This document shows, one piece after another, positions 55,467 through 64,000 of a stretch of 64,000 nucleotides of DNA (the first letter of the stretch is position 1; each line of letters starts with the position of its first letter). The DNA comes from Myroides fluvii (GTDB lineage: Bacteria > Bacteroidota > Bacteroidia > Flavobacteriales > Flavobacteriaceae), in contig NZ_CP039934.1 in the NCBI RefSeq assembly GCF_009792295.1, positions 1,880,501-1,944,500 on the forward strand, given 5' to 3'. The notes under the pieces were generated by a model. The model saw only the letters and a list, made by a program, of their open reading frames with translations, did not search any database and had not been told where the DNA came from. The position numbers and the translations under genes were made by a program.

Positions 55467-55545
55467 AGAATTTCAGGGTTTTATTTTTCAAATGATTGCG
55501 GTTTGATAAAAAAGTTAGGGACGAATTTCCGTCCGCCCCTATTTA

Positions 55546-56181
55546 TTAGTACATCGTTTTTACTAATTCCGAAACATCTACGCGATTCATGTAATTCGCA
55601 TCTACAAATTTATAGCGAACCACGCCTGTGGGATCTACCACAAAAACGGCGGGAATTGGCAGTTCATTGTGATCATTTCCATTGAAAGAAGAAAGTGTAA
55701 TACCTAAATTTTGATAGATAGGAAGAACGAAGTCTTGCAAGGAAAAAGAAATACCCAATTGTTTGGCAAGGGCATTGTCTGGATCTGTCAATACATCAAA
55801 ACCTAGCGCATGCTTATTTTTTAATTCTTCATTATACATTGGCATCTGTGGTGAAATAGCAACTAATGTTGCTCCTTTTAGCTCGTGTAAGCGATCTTGT
55901 AAGGCTTTCAGTTCGAGATTGCAATAAGGACACCAGTTTCCGCGAAAGAAAGCAAGGATTACGCTTCCTTTTTTTAGGAGTTCTCTTAACTCAATCGGTT
56001 GATTAAGGGTGTTGAAAAGTTTAAAATCAGGAAAAACCTGTCCTATTGGGAGGGTTTGAGCTTCTAATCCTAGGCTTTTTAAATCAGCAATGGATTGACC
56101 AAAGGCTTCGAGTATTTCAGCAGGTACTTGAGACGCTAGATTTTCGTTTAATTCCGAAATTTGTTGAGCTAATGTTGTCAT
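55546..56181 (-). CDS. Peroxiredoxin-like AhpC/TSA protein
   Basis: 211 residues. An N-terminal helical extension (1-50) precedes a thioredoxin fold with FFRGNWCPYCNLELKAL, where the peroxidatic Cys is part of a CxxC pair as in the PRX_like2/bacterioferritin-comigratory type. VAISPQMPMY and VFVVDPTGVVRYKFVDANY follow. It would reduce peroxides with thiols in the cytoplasm. It is monocistronic and convergent with the AraC gene. Confidence 0.82.
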   Translation of the reverse strand: MTTLAQQISELNENLASQVPAEILEAFGQSIADLKSLGLEAQTLPIGQVFPDFKLFNTLNQPIELRELLKKGSVILAFFRGNWCPYCNLELKALQDRLHELKGATLVAISPQMPMYNEELKNKHALGFDVLTDPDNALAKQLGISFSLQDFVLPIYQNLGITLSSFNGNDHNELPIPAVFVVDPTGVVRYKFVDANYMNRVDVSELVKTMY

Positions 56182-56434
56182 GTTTACGATATTTTACCTG
56201 CAAATTTTTAGAAATAAAAGCAATAGTACAATACCGCATATTTTTGTCCCTATGGGGTAAAAAAGTCAATATTGAGCAATAAGCGGGGGGATGTAGAAAA
56301 AAGAATAAATAAAATTTGAGGTATAGAAAAAGCTGATCTGCGAATCGGAGAAATGTACGAGGTAAAATAACAAGTTGTTTTTTTCTGATTTTCAACTTTT
56401 GCGCCTGATCTAAAAAAATCAGTATGGGATAAAA
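56182..56434. other. Intergenic stretch with relict of the tRNA-Met duplication
   Basis: No gene seen. Near its right end (56395-56410) the sequence ACTTTTGCGCCTGATC matches 51746-51761 beside the other tRNA-Met gene in 14 of 16 bases, so the duplicated segment extends past the tRNA. Confidence 0.4.
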
Positions 56435-56466
56435 AAAAAGACTTCATTGTTAGATGAAGTCTTTTT
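56435..56466. terminator. Terminator of the second tRNA-Met gene
   Basis: Stem AAAAAGACTTCA / TGAAGTCTTTTT around an eight-base loop. It differs completely in sequence from the terminator beside copy 1. Confidence 0.85.
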
Positions 56467-56473
56467 GGCTTAG

Positions 56474-56546
56474 TAGCGGGAACAGGACTCGAACCTGTGA
56501 CCTTCGGGTTATGAGCCCGACGAGCTGCCTACTGCTCTATCCCGCG
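56474..56546 (-). tRNA. Initiator tRNA-Met (CAT), copy 2
   Basis: Identical over all 73 nt to the gene at 51833-51905, with the same initiator hallmarks and the same TATATTTG box (56558-56565). Identity continues into both flanks: the adjoining GGCTTAG on the 3' side and about 27 bp beyond the 5' end, with one mismatch. Confidence 0.95.
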
Positions 56547-56689
56547 CTATTGTGGTACAAATATACAAACTAATAACGGTGCAAAACAAGTAAATCAAAG
56601 AAAAACTTTTGTCTTTTGTGCGTGAATGAGCTTTTTATTCATGTAATGTCTTGGACAATAGGAGAGTGTAGTTCTATTATTTTTTTAAT

Positions 56690-57346
56690 TTATTTGCTAG
56701 ATGCACTAGTTTGGTCATATAAATGACTTTGTTCTTCTAAAAGGTCGATGTTATCAGCGCTAATATAGGGTTGTAAAGCTTTGAATTTTGCTTCTTCCCA
56801 ATCGTAGATGCACAATTGACGTAAGCGGGTAATAGTTGCTTCATCAAATCTGGTTTTAATGGGTTTGGCTGGATTTCCTGCCACAAGGGTGTAGGGAGCA
56901 ACATCTTTGATGACTACAGCACCAGAGGCAATGACAGCACCTTCTCCAATAGTAATACCAGGCATAATCATCGCGCGCATGCCAATCCAAGCGCCGTCGC
57001 CAATAACCGTATCTCCTTTTCCTTGGTACGAGGCTACAATTGTTTCCATAAATGGATATAAACTAAACCAATCCGTGCGATGGGTATTGTTTCCCCCCAT
57101 TAAGATTACAGCTTCTGCTGCAATGCAAACATGAGACCCAATATAAAGTTGATCAATTGGCCATGCAGGTTCCCACTGACTGCTGCTATAAGCATCTCCA
57201 TATAAGTAGCGCACAACACTTTCTTCAAATGATCCGCTCCAAGCGGCACTGTAATAACTTGTATTGCCCTTAATGTGAATGTTGGGATTCGTTACTGTTT
57301 CATGTAAATATTCTACTATCGACCAATGTTTATGGTTTGTAATCAT
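56690..57346 (-). CDS. catB: Type B (CatB-like) xenobiotic O-acetyltransferase
   Basis: 218 residues with left-handed beta-helix hexapeptide repeats (VIGDGAWIGMRAMIMPGITI, GEGAVIASGAVVIKDVAPYT) and the xenobiotic acetyltransferase signature: LYIGSHVCIAAEAVILMGGN, NTHRTDWFSLYPF with the catalytic His, and VAGNPAKPIKTRFD. This matches the CatB/Vat group that acetylates chloramphenicol or streptogramin A; length and the HRTDWFS motif favour CatB. The gene is single, with no integron or IS remains nearby, so it looks resident. Substrate inferred from the family. Confidence 0.85.
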   Translation of the reverse strand: MITNHKHWSIVEYLHETVTNPNIHIKGNTSYYSAAWSGSFEESVVRYLYGDAYSSSQWEPAWPIDQLYIGSHVCIAAEAVILMGGNNTHRTDWFSLYPFMETIVASYQGKGDTVIGDGAWIGMRAMIMPGITIGEGAVIASGAVVIKDVAPYTLVAGNPAKPIKTRFDEATITRLRQLCIYDWEEAKFKALQPYISADNIDLLEEQSHLYDQTSASSK

Positions 57347-57509
57347 ATAATTGTTTTCGTTTAAAAAAGATAAAGCTAGTAAAATCAGCTAAAAATTAAA
57401 ATTTTACCCACTCAAAAAGCCTTTTGGGAAGGATTTAAGTCGAGTTCTTTCATTTTTTTTCAACTATCTCATTGAGAAAAACTACCTTTGTAGCGAAAAA
57501 TAAATTTTT

Positions 57510-58397
57510 ATGGCACATAAAGCTGGATTTGTGAACATTATAGGTAATCCTAACGTTGGGAAATCAACTCTGATGAATGCATTAGTAGGAGAGCGATTAT
57601 CGATAATTACGTCAAAAGCACAAACAACAAGACATCGTATTCTGGGAATTGTAAATGAAGAGGATTATCAAATTGTATTTTCTGATACGCCAGGTATTAT
57701 TAAACCGGCATACGAATTACAAGCGTCCATGATGGATTTTGTGAAATCTGCTTTTGAAGACGCAGATGTCTTGATTTATATGGTAGAAGTAGGGGAAAAG
57801 GAATTAAAGGACGAAGCTTTTTTCAATCGCATCATTCATTCGAAAGTGCCGATATTGTTGTTGATAAACAAGATTGATAAATCCAATCAACAACAACTAG
57901 AAGAACAAGTGGATTTATGGAGATCAAAAGTGCCTAATGCTGAAATTTTTCCAATTTCTGCTTTAGAAAAGTTCAATACACAAGCGGTATATGATCGCAT
58001 TATTGAATTGCTTCCAGAATCACCGCCTTATTATTCGAAAGATGCCCTGACAGATAAATCAGAGCGTTTCTTTGTTAGTGAAATTATTCGAGAGAAGATT
58101 TTGTTGAATTATGACAAGGAAATTCCATATGCTGTAGAGGTAGAAGCAGAAGAGTTTAAAGAAGAGGAAGAAATTATACGTATCAAAGCCATCATTATGG
58201 TGGAACGTGATACCCAAAAGGGAATCTTAATCGGGCATAAAGGAGCTGCTTTGAAGAAAGTGGGGATTGCAGCTCGTGAAGAGATGGAAAAATTCTTTTG
58301 TAAAAAGGTTCACTTGGAATTATTTGTCAAGGTGAATAAAGATTGGAGATCCAGCGATTATCAGTTGAAACGCTTTGGATATAATCAAAAAAAATAG
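57510..58397 (+). CDS. era: GTPase Era
   Basis: 295 residues: G1 GNPNVGKSTLMN, G2/switch region with TTRH, G3 DTPG, G4 NKID, and a C-terminal KH domain (about 205-290) with the GILIGHKGAALKKVGIAARE motif. It binds 16S rRNA 3' end and helps 30S maturation. A TACCTTTG box lies 18 bp upstream of the ATG. der follows, an order common in Bacteroidota. Confidence 0.97.
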   Translation: MAHKAGFVNIIGNPNVGKSTLMNALVGERLSIITSKAQTTRHRILGIVNEEDYQIVFSDTPGIIKPAYELQASMMDFVKSAFEDADVLIYMVEVGEKELKDEAFFNRIIHSKVPILLLINKIDKSNQQQLEEQVDLWRSKVPNAEIFPISALEKFNTQAVYDRIIELLPESPPYYSKDALTDKSERFFVSEIIREKILLNYDKEIPYAVEVEAEEFKEEEEIIRIKAIIMVERDTQKGILIGHKGAALKKVGIAAREEMEKFFCKKVHLELFVKVNKDWRSSDYQLKRFGYNQKK

Positions 58398-58463
58398 AGA
58401 AATTAAATAATAGCGTCAAATATTGCATTGAAATAGTAACTTTGCGAAATATTTAAATAGTAT

Positions 58464-59777
58464 ATGAGTAGTATAGTAGCCATAGTTGGGAGACCAAACG
58501 TAGGAAAATCCACTTTCTTTAATCGATTGATTCAAAGGAGAGAGGCAATTGTAGATTCGGTTAGCGGGGTAACTCGTGATAGAAACTACGGCAAATCTGA
58601 ATGGAACGGAAGAGAGTTTTCTGTAATTGATACAGGAGGATATATAAAAGGTTCTGATGATGTTTTTGAAGAAGAAATCAGACGCCAAGTAGCATTAGCT
58701 ATCGAAGAGGCTGATGTTATCATATTTGTAGTTGATGTAGAAGAAGGAATTACTCCGATGGATGCTGAAGTAGCGAAACTATTGCACCGTGAAACAAAAC
58801 CTGTTTTTGTAGCAGTGAACAAGGTGGATAGTGGAAAACGCATGGAAGATACGTATGAGTTCTACAACTTAGGATTGGGTGAGATTTATCCAATTGCAGG
58901 AATGAGTGGTAGTGGTACAGGTGACTTATTGGATGAAGTAATCAAAGTATTGCCAGAAGAAGAGGTTAGAGAAGAGAGTGAAGATGGAGAACTACCGCGT
59001 TTTGCAGTAGTAGGACGTCCCAATGCAGGGAAATCAAGTTTCATCAACGCTTTAATTGGTGAAGATCGTTATATCGTAACGGATATTGCTGGTACAACGA
59101 GAGATGCAATTGATACGCGTTTTACTCAATTTGGATTTGACTTTAATTTAGTTGATACTGCGGGTATCCGCAGAAAAACGAAAGTAAAGGAAGATTTGGA
59201 GTTCTATTCTGTTATGCGTTCTATTCGCGCAATTGAACACAGTGATGTGTGTATTTTGATGGTCGACGCCACGAGAGGGTTTGAAGGACAGGATCAAAAT
59301 ATTTTCTGGTTAGCAGAGAAAAATAGAAAAGGAATTGTTATTTTAGTAAATAAGTGGGACTTGATTGATAAGGAAACACTAACGTCAAAACAATTCGAGG
59401 ATAAAATACGCGAAAGCATTGCTCCCTTTACGGATGTGCCGATTGTATTTACGTCAACTATTACGAAACAACGTTTGTTAAAAGCATTAGAAACTGCTGT
59501 TCAAGTGTATGAAAATAGAAAGAACCGCATTTCTACCTCTAAATTTAACGAAACGATGTTGCCAATCATTGAACATACTCCTCCTCCAGCAATTAAAGGG
59601 AAGTACATCAAGATTAAGTATTGTATGCAATTGCCAACTCCGTCACCTCAATTTGTGTTTTTTGCTAACTTACCTCAATACATTAAAGATCCTTATAAAA
59701 GGTTTGTTGAGAATAAGTTACGTGAGATTTATGACTTTAGCGGTGTGCCTATTGACATCTATTTTAGACAAAAATAA
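58464..59777 (+). CDS. der: GTPase Der (EngA)
   Basis: 437 residues: two tandem G domains ([15 protein letters not shown] at 9-23 and [15 protein letters not shown] in the second), each with DTxG and NKxD motifs, and a C-terminal KH-like domain (about 350-437). It acts in 50S assembly. A TAACTTTG -7 box lies about 25 bp upstream, so it has a promoter of its own besides read-through from era. Confidence 0.97.
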   Translation: MSSIVAIVGRPNVGKSTFFNRLIQRREAIVDSVSGVTRDRNYGKSEWNGREFSVIDTGGYIKGSDDVFEEEIRRQVALAIEEADVIIFVVDVEEGITPMDAEVAKLLHRETKPVFVAVNKVDSGKRMEDTYEFYNLGLGEIYPIAGMSGSGTGDLLDEVIKVLPEEEVREESEDGELPRFAVVGRPNAGKSSFINALIGEDRYIVTDIAGTTRDAIDTRFTQFGFDFNLVDTAGIRRKTKVKEDLEFYSVMRSIRAIEHSDVCILMVDATRGFEGQDQNIFWLAEKNRKGIVILVNKWDLIDKETLTSKQFEDKIRESIAPFTDVPIVFTSTITKQRLLKALETAVQVYENRKNRISTSKFNETMLPIIEHTPPPAIKGKYIKIKYCMQLPTPSPQFVFFANLPQYIKDPYKRFVENKLREIYDFSGVPIDIYFRQK

Positions 59778-59797
59778 TTGTAATTATACTAAAATAT

Positions 59798-59832
59798 ACG
59801 GTCTTTGTTTGTGAAAACAAAGACCGTTTTTT
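59798..59832. terminator. der terminator
   Basis: Stem ACGGTCTTTGTTT / AAACAAAGACCGT with loop GTGA and T6. Confidence 0.9.
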
Positions 59833-59838
59833 ATTGCT

Positions 59839-62589
59839 ATGAATAAATTAATTTTCATTTTAACTGTTTTTCTAACTCAGCTAGTTTACAGTCAATCGAC
59901 CGTTCAATTTAAAGGACAAATAACTGATTCTGTCAAAAATCCATTAGAGGCAGTTACAGTTTATCTAGTGAAGGAAAAAGACAATGTGGTATTGGAGTAC
60001 AATATGTCAAATGCGGAAGGAAAATTTGATCTGAAAATAAAACTTCCAGAGGAGAAAGTACGCTTTAAAGCGAGTATGGTTGGATTTAAACCCTATACGA
60101 AAGCCATCGAAAAAACAGGCGAATCAACGTATGACTTAGGGGTAATACGCATGCAGGAATTGGTTACCAGTTTAGATGAATTAGTGATTCAAGCAGATGT
60201 ACCTCCAATTCGAGTAAAAAAAGATACCTTAGAATTTAATGCTTCTTCTTTCTCGGTTCGTCCTGATGCTAATTTAGAACAATTACTCAAACAGTTACCC
60301 GGATTTCAACTTGATGAAAATAAGAAGATTACGGTAAATGGAAAAGAAGTAAAGGAAATCTTGGTGAACGGGAAACCTTTTTTTGGAGAGGATGGAAAAA
60401 TTGCCTTAGAAAATCTGCCATCAGAAATTATCAATAAAGTCCAAGTGACAGATAAGAAGTCGAAAAAAGAAAAGTTTACAGGAGAGCGAGCAAAGTCTGA
60501 GGAAGCTAGTATTAATATTACAATTGACGAAGCGAATAACAAAGGGTATTTTGGAAAAGTAACAGGGGGGTATGGTTCTGATAAACGCTATGAAAGTAGT
60601 TTGTTCTTCAATACGTTTTTCAATAAAACCCAATTGAATGTAATCGGATCTGCCAATAATATCAATGCCATGGGTTTTTCTATGGATGAGGTATTTGACA
60701 ATATGCGTATGGGGAAAAGTTCTGGTGGAATTACAGAATCGCGTATGTTGGGGTTGAACTTTGTACAAGATATTAATACCAAGTTAAAGGTCAACGGTAG
60801 TTACAATTACAACTTTTCGGATACAGAAAGCAAAAATCGATCTACCGTGCGACAATTTTTACCTTCTGGTGAGTTTGTTAATGATGCTGAATCAGAGTCT
60901 AATAGCGATTCAGAAGGGCATACTGCCAACGTATCCATTGACTATATAGGAGAGAAAGATTCATTCTACATCATGCCAAACTTTCAGACGAACTATTCGC
61001 GCGCTATAACGAGCTCTATGGATCAAGCACGCAATGAAAAGGGAGAACTCCTAAATGATAGCGAATCTTATGCTAGAAGTAAAGGCGACAGTAATAGCTT
61101 TTCTAATGGGATGCGTTATATGCGTAAATTGAAATCAGATCGCCAGTTTTTTACACTCGAATTTATGAATGCCAATAGCGTCAATTCTAGTGATGCACTA
61201 CAAGAATCAACGACGCGTTTTTATAAGTCGGAACAAGAAGACGATATTCGCCGTCAGTTTCAGAAGCAGTATAGCACCAATGATACGTATCGCTTGACCA
61301 TGGAGTATAGTCAACCCATTACAGATTCATTGACTTTGCTTATAGGAAGTAATTGGGATAGAAATCAAACGATTACGGATGCTAAAGTCTTTGATTATGA
61401 AGAAGCTACACAGTCGTATTCGGAGTTAAATACCTTGCAAACCAATCGTTATAACACCATTCAAACAACTATAGCACCTTATTTGGGATTTAATTATAAA
61501 TACAAAAAGTGGTTTGCAGATTTTAATACATCAACGAATATTGTTAAGAATAGCGTAGAAGCACTTTATAATAGTCAAAATTATTCGCTGGATAAAAAAT
61601 ACATTGACCCTAATGTTCGTTTCAATATTAGCTATGCCGCTGCAAGGGGGAGTTATTTTTGGATGACGTATAATTACAATGTCAGTTATCAAAGTGCCAC
61701 ACAATTGTTGGATATTGTGGATGTAACGAACCCTTTACACACTTTTGTTGGAAATCCAGATTTACGTCCAACTGGTAATCACGGGATTAATTTAAGTTAC
61801 CGATCATATGATTTCCAAACGCGATCAGGGTATTCGCTTAATGGTAGTATTAATTTGATGCATAACAGTATCGTTAATGCGGTGGATTACGATGAGGATA
61901 GAAAGAGTATTTCTACGTATAAAAACGTTTCGGGGGCCTATAATTGGTCTTTATACGGTTCTTGGTATCGATCAGAAAAGTGGGAGGAATTGACGATGCG
62001 TTATGGAGTTAATCTGCGTTACAACCAGAATATCAATAAAGGATACATGGATGGAGTAACATACGATGCTATCACCAATGGAATTAGTCCAAGGCTATAC
62101 GTTAGCTTTGACTATGGTGAATTGTTTCGATTTTCACCTTCTTATAATTACAACAGAAATTGGTCAAGCTATCAGAATTTTAGTGTAGATCGCGCAAGCA
62201 CTTTTGTGCACAATGCAGCTTTGGAAACGATTCTGTATTGGCCCAATAAGTTTACAATAGGGAATGATTTTACGTATACCTATAACTCACAGATTGCTTC
62301 GGGGTATAATCGCGATTTCTACATGTGGAATGTGAGTTTGGCTTATGAGTTTTTTAATGATCGATTCAAAGCTAAGGTTAAAGTATATGATATGTTGAAT
62401 CAAAATACGAGTTCTAGACGCACTATTGACGCTACTTCGATTGTAGATACAGAGAATTTAGTTTTAAAGCGCTATGTAATGTTTTCATTGACTTATAGTT
62501 TAAAAGCCTTTGGCTCTAAAGAGTCGAGGGGAAATAGAGGAAATTACGGAGGAAGACCTCGAGGTAGTATGATGCGAACAATAAGATAA
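59839..62589 (+). CDS. TonB-receptor-like outer-membrane beta-barrel protein with CarboxypepD_reg domain
   Basis: 916 residues: signal peptide (LIFILTVFLTQLVYS), a carboxypeptidase regulatory-like domain (about 22-110, FKGQITDSVKNPLEAVTVYL), a plug-like domain (about 125-235, LEQLLKQLPGFQLDENKKIT and VNGKPFFGEDG), then a large barrel. This fits the OMP_b-brl_3 family. No classical TonB box is obvious. The last 30 residues are Gly/Arg-rich (RGNRGNYGGRPRGSMM), unusual because the barrel should end in an aromatic strand. Substrate unknown; monocistronic between terminators. Confidence 0.82.
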   Translation: MNKLIFILTVFLTQLVYSQSTVQFKGQITDSVKNPLEAVTVYLVKEKDNVVLEYNMSNAEGKFDLKIKLPEEKVRFKASMVGFKPYTKAIEKTGESTYDLGVIRMQELVTSLDELVIQADVPPIRVKKDTLEFNASSFSVRPDANLEQLLKQLPGFQLDENKKITVNGKEVKEILVNGKPFFGEDGKIALENLPSEIINKVQVTDKKSKKEKFTGERAKSEEASINITIDEANNKGYFGKVTGGYGSDKRYESSLFFNTFFNKTQLNVIGSANNINAMGFSMDEVFDNMRMGKSSGGITESRMLGLNFVQDINTKLKVNGSYNYNFSDTESKNRSTVRQFLPSGEFVNDAESESNSDSEGHTANVSIDYIGEKDSFYIMPNFQTNYSRAITSSMDQARNEKGELLNDSESYARSKGDSNSFSNGMRYMRKLKSDRQFFTLEFMNANSVNSSDALQESTTRFYKSEQEDDIRRQFQKQYSTNDTYRLTMEYSQPITDSLTLLIGSNWDRNQTITDAKVFDYEEATQSYSELNTLQTNRYNTIQTTIAPYLGFNYKYKKWFADFNTSTNIVKNSVEALYNSQNYSLDKKYIDPNVRFNISYAAARGSYFWMTYNYNVSYQSATQLLDIVDVTNPLHTFVGNPDLRPTGNHGINLSYRSYDFQTRSGYSLNGSINLMHNSIVNAVDYDEDRKSISTYKNVSGAYNWSLYGSWYRSEKWEELTMRYGVNLRYNQNINKGYMDGVTYDAITNGISPRLYVSFDYGELFRFSPSYNYNRNWSSYQNFSVDRASTFVHNAALETILYWPNKFTIGNDFTYTYNSQIASGYNRDFYMWNVSLAYEFFNDRFKAKVKVYDMLNQNTSSRRTIDATSIVDTENLVLKRYVMFSLTYSLKAFGSKESRGNRGNYGGRPRGSMMRTIR

Positions 62590-62590
62590 A

Positions 62591-62625
62591 AAAAAAGGAG
62601 AGAATGTAAATTCTCTCCTTTTTTT
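62591..62625. terminator. Bidirectional terminator between the barrel gene and TPM gene
   Basis: Stem AAAAAGGAGAGAA / TTCTCTCCTTTTT around TGTAAA, used by two convergent genes. Confidence 0.9.
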
Positions 62626-62639
62626 GTATGTTCTGTTGA

Positions 62640-63467
62640 TTACCAGCTTCCACTTGATCCACCGCCTGAGAATCCTCCACCTCCGAAGCCGCCGCCAAAT
62701 CCGCCGCCGCCGCCGAAGCTTCCTCCTCCGCCGAAACCTCCGCCTCCGGAGCTTCTGCCAAGGTTACTGAGAATTACCATACTAGCTAAATCATCTAAGA
62801 AACCGCGATGGCCTGAATTATTTCCACGACCACCTCCGTTGTTTTTATTTTTATTGAATAGAATGGTTCCTACTATCAAAGCGATAATCGCGATTAAGCA
62901 AAATAAACCTCCTATTTCATTATCACCATCCATCCGAGCGTCTTTATCTGCTTGATAGGTGCCAGCAAGCATTTCCATGATGCCGTCTACTCCTTCATTT
63001 AACCCTGCATAGTAATCCCCTCGCTTAAATTCGGGAATAATGCGATTTCGAATCAATTCTCCTCCTTGTCCAGCTGTAATTTGAACTTCAGCACCATAAC
63101 CAGGGTAGATTCCTATTTGCCTTTCTTCTGCCGCCATTAAGATTAAAACACCATTGTCTTTCCCTTTTTGACCAATCCCCCAGGTTTGTCCCCATTTAGG
63201 GCCTAAGATGCCAATACTCTCTCCTTTTAGAGAAGGAATGATAATGACTACAATCTGTGTTGAGGTTGTATCACTATAGTTGATTAACTTTTGTTCTAAT
63301 GCTTTATTTTGTTGACTGCTTAGAAGTTGAGCATAATCATAAACCGCTGTTTGTTTCGTACCCGTAGGCTTGGTTGGAATATCAAATTGCGCATAATTGA
63401 CTTGCGACCAAAGTAAAAGGAACGCAAATACAATATAGGATAGGACGTTGTTCTGTCTTTTTTGCAT
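62640..63467 (-). CDS. TPM domain (YgcG-type) membrane protein with Gly-rich tail
   Basis: 275 residues: signal peptide (about 9-27, ending VNYAQF), a TPM/DUF477 domain (about 35-165; VYDYAQLLSSQQNKALEQKL, WGIGQKGKDNGVLILMAA, GYGAEVQITAGQGGELI), one TM helix (about 188-203, LFCLIAIIALIVGTILF) and a Gly-rich tail with repeated GGGG and FGGG units. It is coded by CCG/CCT-rich repeats on the plus strand. TPM proteins are linked to LemA and to photosystem repair or respiratory-complex assembly in other organisms; here the function is unknown. Confidence 0.85.
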   Translation of the reverse strand: MQKRQNNVLSYIVFAFLLLWSQVNYAQFDIPTKPTGTKQTAVYDYAQLLSSQQNKALEQKLINYSDTTSTQIVVIIIPSLKGESIGILGPKWGQTWGIGQKGKDNGVLILMAAEERQIGIYPGYGAEVQITAGQGGELIRNRIIPEFKRGDYYAGLNEGVDGIMEMLAGTYQADKDARMDGDNEIGGLFCLIAIIALIVGTILFNKNKNNGGGRGNNSGHRGFLDDLASMVILSNLGRSSGGGGFGGGGSFGGGGGFGGGFGGGGFSGGGSSGSW

Positions 63468-63473
63468 GTCGTG

Positions 63474-63914
63474 TTAAGCTTTTGATATTTCGTTTGATAG
63501 TTCATTTTTGTTTTCTCCAACGGATGGAAAATACACCTTTAATTGACTACCTGCTTTGAGAATTCCATAAATTAACCCTTGTTTGAACAAGCCTTGTTTA
63601 AAGTGATTGATCACAAGTTCTTTTGTTCCTTCCCAAAAATTTTCTGCTTTTACGCGTTGATCAATTCCCTTATCACCAAGAATGACGAAAGCTTTAGAAC
63701 TTAAACAAATATAGAACAACACCCCATTGGCATGCGTGGTTTTGTCCATCGCTAGTTCAAAAAACACCTCTTGAGCTCTCGTATAAGGTTCTTTTGTAGC
63801 TTGTATTTCAATGTGAATCCTGATTTCTCCTGTGGTATTCTTCTCTGCTTGTGTGATAGCTTCTATGATTTCCTGTTCATCCGTAGGACTCAGAAATTGA
63901 TGAATGGGTTTCAT
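63474..63914 (-). CDS. TPM domain protein, soluble
   Basis: 146 residues, no signal peptide: TPM domain with EIIEAITQAEKNTTGEIRIH, HANGVLFYICLSSKAFVILG and DKGIDQRVKAENFWEG. It lies 6 bp upstream of the larger TPM gene and 4 bp after the LemA-type gene, the known lemA-TPM-TPM arrangement. Confidence 0.85.
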   Translation of the reverse strand: MKPIHQFLSPTDEQEIIEAITQAEKNTTGEIRIHIEIQATKEPYTRAQEVFFELAMDKTTHANGVLFYICLSSKAFVILGDKGIDQRVKAENFWEGTKELVINHFKQGLFKQGLIYGILKAGSQLKVYFPSVGENKNELSNEISKA

Positions 63915-63918
63915 AGTC

Positions 63919-64000
63919 TTAGAATTTTACTTTTGGTGCGTTTTCAGCTCCAGCTTCCGCTTTGAAGAATGGACGCTCTGCGTATCCACTTAGAAAAAAC
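63919..64000 (-). CDS. lemA: LemA family protein, C-terminal fragment
   Basis: Only the last 27 codons are in the window. They read FLSGYAERPFFKAEAGAENA then PKVKF and stop at 63919-63921. A C-terminus of the form ...YFKA..GAE..PKVKF is characteristic of LemA, and the two downstream TPM genes are its usual partners. The gene continues beyond the right edge. Confidence 0.8.
   Translation of the reverse strand, partial: FFLSGYAERPFFKAEAGAENAPKVKF

Noticed and set aside
62640..62760. CCG/CCT-rich stretch as an independent repeat element
   Set aside because: It is the coding sequence of the Gly-rich tail of the TPM protein.

Overview
The window is AT-rich chromosome of a flavobacterium (Bacteroidota). 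Direct signs are the gldKLMN gliding/type IX secretion motor cluster, a short primary sigma factor lacking region 1.1, -7 boxes of the TAnnTTTG type, start sites without Shine-Dalgarno sequences, a C-terminally extended LysS and a HYC_CC_PP-family protein. A trimethylamine-monooxygenase-like flavoprotein and the overall gene content make Myroides or a close relative my best guess; the genus is inference.

Positions 1 to about 16.44 kb are the right-hand part of an integrated prophage or phage-like element. It is almost entirely on the minus strand. From right to left: two tandem XRE repressors (plus strand) diverging from a small HTH-like gene; a LuxR-type activator with a cysteine cluster; a very large primase-helicase; small replication-region genes with a P22-type antirepressor; a cargo block holding a deoxyribosyltransferase/TIR-like protein and an unlisted 52-residue gene; a 625-bp control region full of repeats; then protease/scaffold, major capsid protein, further virion candidates, a cargo group (two secreted DUF4468 paralogues and a membrane-anchored AbiC-like protein), holin, and the first codons of an amidase endolysin at the left edge. 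Terminase, portal, tail and integrase are not in the window and must lie to the left. The right boundary is marked by what reads as the displaced 3' end of a tRNA gene.

The rest is chromosome. 16.8-19.9 kb: a metal-related envelope operon (HYC_CC_PP protein, TonB-dependent receptor, periplasmic HMA protein). 20-31.8 kb: free Met-R-sulfoxide reductase, rpsO, pnp, ketopantoate-reductase-like enzyme, the Tmm-like monooxygenase behind a heavily structured leader, rpoD, lysS, a YqaE/Pmp3 peptide, lipB and rpe. 32-38.8 kb (minus): miaB, a sigma-54-type activator, lptE, a TPR protein, secG, then groES-groEL. 39.5-48 kb: topA, an arginase-fold protein that has lost metal ligands, then gldK-gldL-gldM-gldN. 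48-51.7 kb: FAD oxidoreductase, ABC-F ATPase and an exported protein. 51.8-56.6 kb: two identical initiator tRNA genes flank a cassette (quinone reductase, esterase, zinc-type oxidoreductase, divergent AraC regulator, peroxiredoxin). 56.7-64 kb: a CatB-type acetyltransferase, era, der, a large outer-membrane beta-barrel protein, and a TPM/LemA operon cut by the right edge.

The observations most worth following are the iteron-like array at 7.3-7.5 kb, the primase with a degraded zinc ribbon and an interrupted TOPRIM domain, the six-hairpin leader at 24.8-25.06 kb, the prophage cargo genes, and the arginase-fold pseudoenzyme beside gldK.
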